From an uncultured Porphyromonas sp. (GTDB taxonomy: Bacteria; Bacteroidota; Bacteroidia; Bacteroidales; Porphyromonadaceae), in contig CAMXXM010000021.1 in assembly GCA_947253195.1 (NCBI GenBank), positions 1-12,015 on the forward strand: a stretch of 12,015 nt of DNA. Direction: 5' to 3'. The position numbers and the translations under genes are program-made. Positions 5,333 to 12,015 of the stretch are shown piece by piece. A model generated the notes under the pieces. That model worked only from the letters and a program-made list of their open reading frames with translations. It was not told where the DNA came from and searched no databases. Position 1 is the first letter of the stretch. Each line of letters opens with the position of its first letter.

Positions 5333-5848
5333 ATGGCAACCAAAATCACCAGTGCCAAGTACAAGGTGGCCCGCCTCTATATGGCGGAGCCGATCACCGA
5401 TGAGGCAGGCATCTCCACCGCGTCGTGGAAGGAGTGCCCCTTCACCCTCCGTGATGACGTCATCACGATCAAGAGCGACGAGCCGGAGGCGGACGAGCTC
5501 TATGTCCACGAGATAGACACGCCCATCGACGTGGACTACGACCCCAAGCCGACCACCGTCACCGGCTCCTTCGTGGAGCTGACGGAGGAGGATCTGCTGC
5601 GCTTCTTCGAGGGCGCCAAGCTGACCGCCGGCACCGGCGTCGCCCTCTACGGCAAGCTGAGGAAGCTCTCCGTCGCCCTCAAGATCGAGGGCAGGAGCGG
5701 TGCCTCCTTTGTCCTCCCGAGAGCTGAGGGCTTCGTGCAGCAGGAGATCGGCATCGGCAAGGGAGGGGTGGCGAAGTACCCCTTCAAGTTTACCGCCACC
5801 GTCGCCGGCGACAAGTGGCCCGCCGACATCGTCTACCTCAAGGGGTGA
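5333..5848 (+). CDS. Probable major tail (tube) protein
   Basis: The 171-aa, acidic, beta-rich product (MATKITSAKYKVARLYMAEP...) has the size and character of a phage tail tube subunit. Alternating strands, a stretch DEPEADELYVHEIDTP in the middle, a Gly-rich turn at residues about 141-144, and a final strand VYLKG are visible. The gene is followed at once by a tail assembly chaperone with probable frameshift and, further on, the tape measure, which is the usual neighbourhood of the tube gene. Its ATG follows the heptad-repeat leader, perhaps giving it strong, independent translation. No sheath gene is adjacent, which points to a non-contractile tail, though genes outside the window could change that. 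The exact family is not identified. Confidence 0.6.
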   Translation: MATKITSAKYKVARLYMAEPITDEAGISTASWKECPFTLRDDVITIKSDEPEADELYVHEIDTPIDVDYDPKPTTVTGSFVELTEEDLLRFFEGAKLTAGTGVALYGKLRKLSVALKIEGRSGASFVLPRAEGFVQQEIGIGKGGVAKYPFKFTATVAGDKWPADIVYLKG

Positions 5849-5852
5849 CATC

Positions 5853-6290
5853 ATGCGAGAGGAAGCATGTGACATGCTGCTGGGGAGGGGCGTGCAGTGG
5901 AGGCTGCCCGTCCCTCCTCCCCTTAGGTGGCTCCTCCCTCGCGGGGTGCGTCTCTGCATCCGCCACCTCAGGCTCGGCACCCTCCTCGAGATAGAGCGCC
6001 TCAGCGTCCGGCACCGACTGGAGGAGCGTCTCCTCGACCCGCCACCTGACGTGCTGGCGGAGATCACCGCCCTCGCGGTGCTCAACGACCGGAGGCTCAT
6101 CCGCCACCTTCGCCGTCCCCTCACGCGGTGGCTCCTCCACTACGTGACGGTGGACAGCCTGGTGGAGCTCTGGGGCATCATCCTCAGGCTCTCGAGGGTG
6201 GAGGATTTTACACGTATTACCGCCTCGATCGTGACGATGTCGACGCTGACACGGCCGAGGATGGGCCACGACAGCGAGGAGGGGAGGTAA
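5853..6290 (+). CDS. Tail assembly chaperone, zero-frame product
   Basis: The 145-aa product (MREEACDMLLGRGVQWRLPV...) is Arg/Leu-rich and helical, with LGTLLEIERLSVRHRLEE at about 44-61 and an ending DFTRITASIVTMSTLTRPRM at about 117-136 that resembles the last helix of Bacteroidota tail chaperones. It lies between the tail tube and, after the inserted terminase genes, the tape measure. Tail chaperones coat the tape measure during tail assembly and typically make a second, longer product by frameshifting, and here the -1 frame is open across the 3' end and beyond the stop (see next feature). ATG 5853 is 4 nt after the tube stop. The reading relies on context and on the extension; sequence identity to a named family is not certain. 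Confidence 0.6.
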   Translation: MREEACDMLLGRGVQWRLPVPPPLRWLLPRGVRLCIRHLRLGTLLEIERLSVRHRLEERLLDPPPDVLAEITALAVLNDRRLIRHLRRPLTRWLLHYVTVDSLVELWGIILRLSRVEDFTRITASIVTMSTLTRPRMGHDSEEGR

Positions 6291-6475
6291 GGACCGACGG
6301 TCTCCATAGCCCCTTCGGTCTCGTGGGGAGGCTCCGCACCGAGCGGGGCATGTCCCTCCGGGAGATACTCTGGGACGAGCCCTGGGCCGTCCTTGTGCTG
6401 GAGACAGCCGACCAGCCCCGCGCCGAGCGCAGAGGGGACGATGAGGATAGTGACTTACCGACAATGGACTTTTAG
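6284..6475 (+). CDS. Tail assembly chaperone -1 frame extension
   Basis: The -1 frame relative to the chaperone is open from 6050 to TAG 6475 and has no convincing start of its own (GTG 6128; ATG 6349 would give only 42 aa). After the zero-frame stop it encodes LHSPFGLVGRLRTERGMSLR followed by EILWDEPWAVLVLETAD, a pattern typical of the T-part of tail chaperones (a G-x-x-x-W/LWE-P-W/Y core). If ribosomes slip near GAG GGG AGG just before the stop at 6288, the fused product is about 207 aa: 144 from the zero frame and 63 from this one. The next gene's ATG lies 2 nt after this frame's stop, as expected if this frame is translated. No canonical X-XXY-YYZ heptamer is present, so the slip point is uncertain. 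Confidence 0.55.
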   Translation, partial: EVRTDGLHSPFGLVGRLRTERGMSLREILWDEPWAVLVLETADQPRAERRGDDEDSDLPTMDF

Positions 6476-6477
6476 CC

Positions 6478-6912
6478 ATGAAGAGCGAACAGCGGAAGGA
6501 GCTCGCCAAGCTCCTCTACACCAAGGAGCATCTCCTACAGAAGGAGATCGCCGAGCGCGTCGGGGTGACCCCCCAGACGGTCAATCGCTGGGTGAAGCGG
6601 GAGTCGTGGGACAAGCTCCGCGTCTCCATCACCATCACCAAGGAGGAGCAGATCAAGAACCTCTACAACCAGCTCTCCGAGATGGCTGACGCCATCGCCC
6701 GGAGGGACGGCAACCGCTATCCCTCAGCAGCGGAGGCGGACACCATCAATAAGCTCTCCACGGCCATCCAGAAGCTGGAGACAGAGGTGGGACTGCCGGA
6801 GATCATCAGTGCCTTCAAGGGCTTCTTTGACTGGCTCCGCCCTCACGCCCTCGAGCAGGCGCAGGAGATCATCCCCCTATTTGATGACTACGTGAAGAGT
6901 AAGCTGCGATGA
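6478..6912 (+). CDS. Terminase small subunit
   Basis: The 144-aa product has an N-terminal helix-turn-helix (about residues 18-42: LLQKEIAERVGVTPQTVNRWVKR, with the recognition helix at 31-40), followed by a helical oligomerisation region and an acidic/aromatic C-terminus. This layout fits small terminases, which recognise phage DNA and stimulate the large subunit; Mu-like phages have comparable small subunits. It overlaps the large terminase by ATGA (6909), the strongest evidence for its role. The start ATG lies 2 nt after the chaperone extension stop, so it is probably translated together with the chaperone. Confidence 0.75.
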   Translation: MKSEQRKELAKLLYTKEHLLQKEIAERVGVTPQTVNRWVKRESWDKLRVSITITKEEQIKNLYNQLSEMADAIARRDGNRYPSAAEADTINKLSTAIQKLETEVGLPEIISAFKGFFDWLRPHALEQAQEIIPLFDDYVKSKLR

Positions 6913-8438
6913 GACGGCTGACGATCGATGAGAAGGAGAGCCTCAAGGACTGGCAGGCTTATCTCCTCGCCCTCGTGGAGGAGAGCGGGGTGGACAGCTC
7001 TGAGCCGGTGGAGGTGCAGCAGCGGCGCGTACAGGCTCTGGAGGCGGATGTGGAGGAGTGGTTTCGCTACTACTTTCCCACCTTCTCCACCGCCCCGGCG
7101 ACAGACTTCCACAGGGCGGCGACCCGCCGTCTCCTCGAGCACGACCGCTGGTATGAGGTGCGCTCCTGGTCCCGTGAGCTCGCCAAGAGTACTCGCGCCA
7201 TGATGGAGGTGATCTACCTCGCCCTCACCGGCCGGGTGCGGAATGTCCTCCTCGTCTCCAACAGCCAGGAGAAGGCGACCGACCTGCTCCGCCCCTTCAA
7301 GCTGGTGCTGGAGCGGTCGCCCCGCATCACGCACGACTATGGCGTCCAGCCGACGCAGGGGCACTGGGAGGAGGACAAGTTTACCATCTCCCGGGGCTGC
7401 TCCTTCCGCGCCATCGGTGCCGGACAGTCGCCCCGTGGGGTGAAGAATAAGGAGGCGCGCCCCGACTTCATCCTCATCGACGACATCGACACCGATGAGG
7501 AGGTGCGCAACCCCGACCGGATACGGACGAAGTGGGAGTGGTTTGAGAAGGCTCTCTTCCCCACGCTATCGGTCTCGGGGAAGTACCGCATCCTCTTCTG
7601 TGGCAACGTGATCGCCAAGGACTGCTGCATCACCCGAGCCGGGGAGAAGGCAGATAAGTGGGACATCGTCAATATCCGCGACGAGGAGGGGCGCTCCACC
7701 TGGCCGGAGAAGAATAGCGAGGCGGACATCGACCGCGTCCTCGGGATGATCTCCACCGCCGCCGCCCAGCAGGAGTACTTCAATAACCCCGTCTCCGAGG
7801 GCGAGGTCTTCCGGGACCTCACCTGGGACGAGTGCCCACCCCTCCGAGAGCTCCCCTTTGTCGTCTGCTACGGTGACCCGTCGCCCTCCAACTCGAGGAG
7901 CCGACAGTCGAGCTATAAGGCGGTCTTCCTCGTCGGCTATCACGAGGGGAAGTACTACATCTACACCGGCTACCTCGACCATGAGACCAACGCCCGCTTC
8001 GTCTCCTGGTACCACGACATCCGAGACTATGTCCACGACCAATGCCCGGTCTACTACCTCGTGGAGAATAACTCCCTCCAGGACCCGATCTATGAGCAGG
8101 TCCTCCTCCCGCTCTTTGTCGCCGAGGGCACACAGCGGGGGATGATCCCCATCGCCCCGGATGCCCGCGCCAAGATGGACAAGTACACCCGCATCGAGGG
8201 CGCCCTCGAGCCCCTCGCGAGGCAGGGACGGCTGGTCTTCAATAGTGCCGAGAGGGGCAACCCTCAGATGCAGCGCCTGGAGGATCAGTTCCGCCTCTTC
8301 GCCCCCAAGCTCCCCGCCCCGGCCGACGGACCGGACTGCATCGAGGGAGCCGTCTGGCAGATCAGCCGTAAGCTCAGTGAGCTGCAGCCCGACAGTATCA
8401 TATTCGGCGGCCACCGCCATAACAGCAAGCGATTTTAG
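6909..8438 (+). CDS. Terminase large subunit (ATPase/nuclease)
   Basis: The 509-aa product is the DNA-packaging motor. The N-terminal ATPase has a Walker A-like SRELAKST (88-95), Walker B FILIDDID (187-194) with a catalytic acid, and a coupling motif LFCGN (229-233). The C-terminal RNase H-like nuclease has D323 in VVCYGDPSPS, E386 in YLVENNS and D476 in GPDCIEG, the expected three metal-binding acids. All key residues are present, and length is normal for a Mu-like or general tailed-phage terminase. The Walker A is of the deviant form (no GKT) common in this family. It lies between tail-chaperone and gp36-like genes, away from the capsid genes, which is unusual for structural operons. Confidence 0.9.
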   Translation: MRRLTIDEKESLKDWQAYLLALVEESGVDSSEPVEVQQRRVQALEADVEEWFRYYFPTFSTAPATDFHRAATRRLLEHDRWYEVRSWSRELAKSTRAMMEVIYLALTGRVRNVLLVSNSQEKATDLLRPFKLVLERSPRITHDYGVQPTQGHWEEDKFTISRGCSFRAIGAGQSPRGVKNKEARPDFILIDDIDTDEEVRNPDRIRTKWEWFEKALFPTLSVSGKYRILFCGNVIAKDCCITRAGEKADKWDIVNIRDEEGRSTWPEKNSEADIDRVLGMISTAAAQQEYFNNPVSEGEVFRDLTWDECPPLRELPFVVCYGDPSPSNSRSRQSSYKAVFLVGYHEGKYYIYTGYLDHETNARFVSWYHDIRDYVHDQCPVYYLVENNSLQDPIYEQVLLPLFVAEGTQRGMIPIAPDARAKMDKYTRIEGALEPLARQGRLVFNSAERGNPQMQRLEDQFRLFAPKLPAPADGPDCIEGAVWQISRKLSELQPDSIIFGGHRHNSKRF

Positions 8439-8446
8439 CACCACCT

Positions 8447-8869
8447 ATGTTTATCACTCCGGAAGAACTCAAGACCCACCTCTATGAGGCGAGTGTCCGC
8501 CTGATCCAGGGCGATGATGAGACGATCCTCCTCTCCGCCATCGACGGGGCGGAGGAGGAGGCACGAGGCTACCTCTCCCGATATGACCGGGAGGCGATCT
8601 TCGGGGCGGTGGGAGCCGCCCGCCACCCGCTCCTGCTTATCTACGTGAAGGACATCGCCGTCTGGCACTTCATCACCCTCTGCAATGCCGGGGCGGACCT
8701 CGACTTCCGCCGCATCCGCTACGAGCGCGCCATCGACTGGCTCCGGGCGGTGCAGCGGGGAGATGTCTCCCCCACGCTCCCGATCCTCGACGAGGACGGC
8801 GACGGTCTCCCCGACGGTCCGGGAGAGTACCTCTACGGCAGCAACCCCAAGCGCGAAAATCACTTCTAA
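8447..8869 (+). CDS. Mu gp36-like protein (DUF1320), head-tail joining
   Basis: The 140-aa product begins MFITPEELKTHLYEASVRLI and continues with a GDDE segment, an AI..A..EARGYLSRYD helix (31-47) and an IYVKDIAVWHFITL helix (65-78). This order is what I recall for DUF1320/Mu gp36, a neck or tail-completion component joining head and tail. The C-terminus has an Asp-rich loop DEDGDGLPD (115-123) of the calcium-binding DxDxDG kind, then a GSNPKRENHF end similar to that in other Bacteroidota members. The gene starts 8 nt after the terminase stop and ends 3 nt before the tape measure. Role by family; virion location not seen in this sequence. Confidence 0.75.
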   Translation: MFITPEELKTHLYEASVRLIQGDDETILLSAIDGAEEEARGYLSRYDREAIFGAVGAARHPLLLIYVKDIAVWHFITLCNAGADLDFRRIRYERAIDWLRAVQRGDVSPTLPILDEDGDGLPDGPGEYLYGSNPKRENHF

Positions 8870-8872
8870 GCC

Positions 8873-10297
8873 ATGGAGCCGGTAGAGCTGGACATCAATA
8901 TCAGGGGCAACGCCGCCGAGGAGTCTGCCCGCATCTCCTCGGGGGTGTCGTCCATCGGGGACGCCTCCAAGGGCGCCACGGAGGAGCTGCGCCGCTCGGT
9001 CGAGCTGCAGCGGCAGTACCTCGCCAAGCTGCAGAAGGAGATCAAGTCTATCGAGCTGGAGGTGAAGTCGAGCCCGCAGGCACAGGCGACACTCGGCAAG
9101 CACCTCAAGTCCCTCAAGGCGGAGCTCATCGACGAGACGGAGGGGCTCAAGCACCTACAGAGCGAGCTGAGGATGACCACACAGACCAAGGAGTCCCTCC
9201 GCTCCAAGATCTTCCAGGTCAAGGACGCCATGGCTCAGATGGTCAACGCCGGGGAGCAGGAGACCGAGGCCTACCGAGAGGCGCGACGAGAGCTCGCCAC
9301 GCTCAATGACGCCTATCAGACGGTCACTCGGGAGCAGCGCCTGATGACTCAGGGGGCGCAGTCGCTCACCGGTATGATAGGCGCCCTGCAGGGACTGATG
9401 GGAGCGGTGACGGCGACCGCAGGAGCCTACGGGGCAATCTCCGGCGAGAGTGAGCGCTACGCCCGCATCCAGACCAAGGTGCAGTCACTCATGGCGATCA
9501 CCATCGGCATGCAGCAGCTCCAGCAGTCCCTGTCGGCGACCTCCGCCTTCAGGGTGCAGACACTCGCCTCCGTGACCCGGGCCTTCGGCAGGGCGCAGCA
9601 GTTCCTCGCCGCCACCCTTCACATCTCCAATGGTGCCGCCAAGGCGCTCACCGCCACCCTGACGCTCGGTCTCTCGGTGGCGATCACTGCCGTCGCCACG
9701 GCGATAGACCGCTATGTCTCGAGGCAGCGCGAGGCGGCCGAGGTATCCAAGGCGTGGTCTCGGGCGGTGGCAGACGGAGCAGGGGAGAGCATAGCCCGCT
9801 ACGAGGCTCTCCGGAGGGAATATGCCTCCCTCGAGGGGGACGAGGAGAAGAGGTCCCGCTTCGTCAAGGAGCACAAGAAGGACTTCGATGCCCTCGGGGT
9901 CTCCATCGGGACCGCCACCGAGGCGGACAACATCTTCGTCGCCAACGCGGATGCCTTCCGACAGTCGCTCCTCGATCGGGCGAAGGCGGTCGCCTCCTTT
10001 GACCTCGCCGTGGAGCAGTACAAGGAGGCGCTCCGCCAGATGGACGAGGCAGATGCAAGGGAGGCGAACCCAAACATTTGGGATAAAGTAGGAGGGTTCT
10101 TAGCCGGCTTCGATGCGGGGTATGGCACCGTGGGAGGTCCTACGAGCGCCCGGGACTACGCCCGCCTCAATGCGGAGAAGATGAGGAGGGAGGCGGACGA
10201 GGCGATGAAGAAGGCGGAGGACAGGGTCCGGCAGTACCTCGGCTACACCGCCAAGGCGGATCAGCTCATCAAGGATGCCGGCATCAGCACGTCGTAG
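8873..10297 (+). CDS. Tape measure protein, N-terminal part ending at in-frame amber
   Basis: The 474-residue open part begins MEPVELDINIRGNAAEESAR, the usual start of tape measure proteins. It has coiled coils at about 35-160, two hydrophobic stretches (about 164-189 and 254-278) as found in tape measures that reach the inner membrane during DNA ejection, and a further charged helical region. It ends at TAG 10295-10297, but the same frame continues open for 572 codons to the window edge with tape-measure-like content, so the intact ancestral gene was evidently over 1,046 codons. TAG ends at least three other genes here (4443, 6475, 8438), so general recoding is unlikely. Either the gene is broken, or the amber is read through, or the base is a sequencing error. 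A small patch of AT-rich codons lies at 10068-10106. Confidence 0.8.
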   Translation: MEPVELDINIRGNAAEESARISSGVSSIGDASKGATEELRRSVELQRQYLAKLQKEIKSIELEVKSSPQAQATLGKHLKSLKAELIDETEGLKHLQSELRMTTQTKESLRSKIFQVKDAMAQMVNAGEQETEAYREARRELATLNDAYQTVTREQRLMTQGAQSLTGMIGALQGLMGAVTATAGAYGAISGESERYARIQTKVQSLMAITIGMQQLQQSLSATSAFRVQTLASVTRAFGRAQQFLAATLHISNGAAKALTATLTLGLSVAITAVATAIDRYVSRQREAAEVSKAWSRAVADGAGESIARYEALRREYASLEGDEEKRSRFVKEHKKDFDALGVSIGTATEADNIFVANADAFRQSLLDRAKAVASFDLAVEQYKEALRQMDEADAREANPNIWDKVGGFLAGFDAGYGTVGGPTSARDYARLNAEKMRREADEAMKKAEDRVRQYLGYTAKADQLIKDAGISTS

Positions 10298-12015
10298 GAG
10301 GATAAGCCTAAGAAGGATCCCCCCGACGAGCGCGCCCGACTGGCGGCTCTCAAGCGGATCGCCAAGCTGGGCGCAGACGCAGAGCGATCCGTCACAGCCA
10401 TGCAGATAGCCGCCATGGAGGAGGGACGGGCGCAGAAGCTTCGTCGGCTCGACGAGGAGCACCGGGAGCGTAAGGCTAAGATCACCGACCAGCTCCGGGA
10501 GATAGAGATGCTGGAGCGGGAGCACCACATCAACGCCACCCCGCAGAAGGCTCGTCTCAGGGCAGTCTCCGAGGCAGAGGAGGCGGACTACAGGCGTCGG
10601 AGGGAGGAGATCTCGAGGGCGTCTGACAGCGTGATCCGGGAGGTGGAGGAGGGAGCATCCGCACGCTTCCGCTCCGACCTCGAGCAGCGCCTCAGCGAGG
10701 TGGACGCTTACTACGACGGGCTCATCAAGCGGGCTCAGGAGAGTGCCGCCGATGAGGTGCAGCTCGCGAGGACTGTCGGAGAGGTGGAGGCGGCGAGACA
10801 GCGGGAGAGGGAGCTGAGGACGAGAGAGCATGAGCTGAGGCTGCTGGATCGGAGGGAGGAGATCGAGGTCCGTCGTATGTCGATGACGACGAAGCGGTAT
10901 GACCTCGAGGCAGACCGGGAGGAGGAGCAACTGCGGAGGCAGCTCGAGCTCTCGGAGAAGCGACTCCGTAAGCTCCGGGAGATAGAGGCTGCCGGGGGCG
11001 ATGCCGCCACCGACATCGAGCGAGCCCGGGAGGAGATCGAGGGACTCAAGCACGCCCTCGAGGAGATCCCCGCTCGTAGGCTCCGGGAGGTCGGCAAGGC
11101 TCTTCAGGGGGTCTTCTCCTCGCTCTCCTCCATAGGGGGCGAGATGGGGGAGGTCTTCGGAGCGGCCGCCGCTTCGGTGGGCGACATCCTCTCGGCTCTC
11201 AAGGAGGGCGCCACCACCATGGACGCCATCTCCTCGGCCGCCTCGGGGCTCTCCCGGGTGATCGGCATGGTCACCTCTCAGGCGCGTGCCAACGCTGACG
11301 AGGAGGCGCGCTATGCCCGACAGCTGGAGCAGTCCTACCACCGGGCGGCGATGGCGAGGATCCGGGCTTTCGACGAGAAGGATCGGAGCATCTTCGGTCT
11401 CTCGAACCCCTATCGAGGGGCGATCGAGGGCGCCCGTAGGTACCGTCAGGCGATGCTGGAGCTGGGGCGCAGCATGGAGCGGCTCCGCGCCGGCAGGCTG
11501 CAGGTGGGGACAACGCAGGTGGTCTCCGGTGCCAATATCGCCAAGGGAGCCGCCGGGGGTGCTGCCGCCGGTGCCGCCATAGGCTCCATCATCCCGGGAC
11601 TCGGCACCGCTATCGGCGCAGCCCTCGGCGGGCTCTTCGGCGGGATAGCGGGAGCGGCCGCCCGCCAGACCGTCCCGGTATTTAAGTCCCTCACCCGGCA
11701 GTATGGGCAGATCCTCAAGGAGGGATCCCGGACCTTTGAGCTCAACCCCCGCATCCTCGAGGACTACGACCGCCTCGATGACGCCACGAAGCGCTTGGTG
11801 GACAATTGGGAGGAGATCCGCAAGGAGGCTCTCAGCGCTCAGGAGGAGATGAGGGAGACCTTCCGTCAGCTCGCAGGTGACATCGGCTCGCTCCTCAGCA
11901 AGGCGCTCTCGGATGCCTTCACATCGGGCGACTGGGAGACTTCCCTCGACCACTTCGAGGAGGAGGTGGATCAGATGATCGGGCGTATCGTCGACCAGCT
12001 CCTCCTCTCGGCGGT
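10298..12015 (+). pseudogene. Tape measure protein, C-terminal part after the amber (partial at right edge)
   Basis: In the same frame as the N-terminal part, 572 codons remain open and continue past the window. The segment opens with a Lys/Pro/Asp-rich linker (EDKPKKDPPDERARLAALKR), then long Arg/Glu/Leu coiled coils (about 10350-11090), an Ala/Gly-rich hydrophobic segment (about 11530-11665) and an amphipathic ending around LSDAFTSGDWE. These are normal tape-measure features. The first in-frame ATG after the stop is 10400, so a separate translation would omit the first 34 codons. AGGAGGAT right after the amber (10296-10303) resembles a ribosome-binding site, but no start lies at the right distance. 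Whether this part is expressed depends on suppression, reinitiation or error; the type 'pseudogene' marks this uncertainty. Confidence 0.6.

Noticed and set aside
5312..6124. 270-codon minus-strand frame opposite the tail tube and chaperone
   Set aside because: Antisense shadow; low-complexity Arg/Ser start and no family features.
7566..8444. 292-codon minus-strand frame opposite the large terminase
   Set aside because: It lies fully within the terminase gene, whose catalytic motifs are intact; the product resembles no protein and is rich in Val/Gly/Asp by codon complement.
8435..9154. 239-codon minus-strand frame opposite the gp36-like gene and tape measure start
   Set aside because: Antisense shadow of two well-supported genes.
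4443..10297. Recoding of TAG as an amino acid throughout the phage
   Set aside because: TAG ends the genes at 4443, 6475 and 8438 at sensible places, with the next gene starting shortly after; reading through 8438 would run into the gp36-like gene in another frame.
10100..11953. 617-codon open frame on the minus strand opposite the tape measure
   Set aside because: Long antisense frames are expected in GC-rich genes with few TTA, CTA and TCA codons. The rightward frame has clear tape-measure content and the antisense product looks like low-complexity Leu/Arg/Pro sequence.
1..12015. CRISPR array, tRNA, diversity-generating retroelement, insertion sequence or transposase
   Set aside because: No regularly spaced repeats, cloverleaf, reverse transcriptase motif, template/variable repeat pair or DDE transposase was seen. 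The short repeats present are described separately.

Overview
The window is part of a tailed, Mu-like (transposable-type) prophage or phage, most likely from a Bacteroidota host with high GC content. The phage assignment rests on a DUF3164 protein, an HK97/S78 prohead protease, a major capsid protein, a P5-like lysis protein, a tail tube, a tail assembly chaperone, both terminase subunits, a Mu gp36-like (DUF1320) protein and a tape measure protein. The Bacteroidota assignment rests on TAnnTTTG-type -7 promoter elements, AT-rich leaders without Shine-Dalgarno spacing, and a small lipoprotein of a type familiar from Bacteroidota phages. The exact host genus cannot be read from the sequence.

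Layout. Positions 1-282 hold the start of a leftward, Cys-rich gene that runs off the edge. Positions 283-430 are a divergent control region with a duplicated motif block and a leftward -7 element. Positions 431-2006 are a tightly packed rightward operon (mostly ATGA overlaps): DUF3164, a small unknown, a small HAD-fold phosphatase-like protein and a small basic protein. This looks like the end of the early/middle region. Positions 2007-2201 are a regulatory gap with a strong hairpin capped by a GNRA-type loop, a 7-bp hairpin plus T-run, two 11-nt repeats 20 nt apart and a Bacteroidota-type promoter.

From 2202 to the end is one rightward structural/lysis block: prohead protease with a probable nested scaffold, major capsid protein, P5-like endolysin candidate, small membrane/coiled-coil protein, candidate unimolecular spanin, tail tube, tail assembly chaperone with a probable -1 frameshift extension, small and large terminase, gp36-like neck protein and tape measure. 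No portal, tail sheath, tRNA, CRISPR array or integrase/transposase is visible here.

Most worth a second look: an in-frame amber codon splitting the tape measure at an apparent domain boundary; the tail-chaperone frameshift without a canonical slippery heptamer; a lipoprotein with a C-terminal membrane helix in the lysis cassette (u-spanin architecture); an AT-rich leader embedded inside the protease gene just before an internal ATG; and terminase genes lying between tail genes. I found no wholly new system that I could defend; these are unusual variants of known phage modules.
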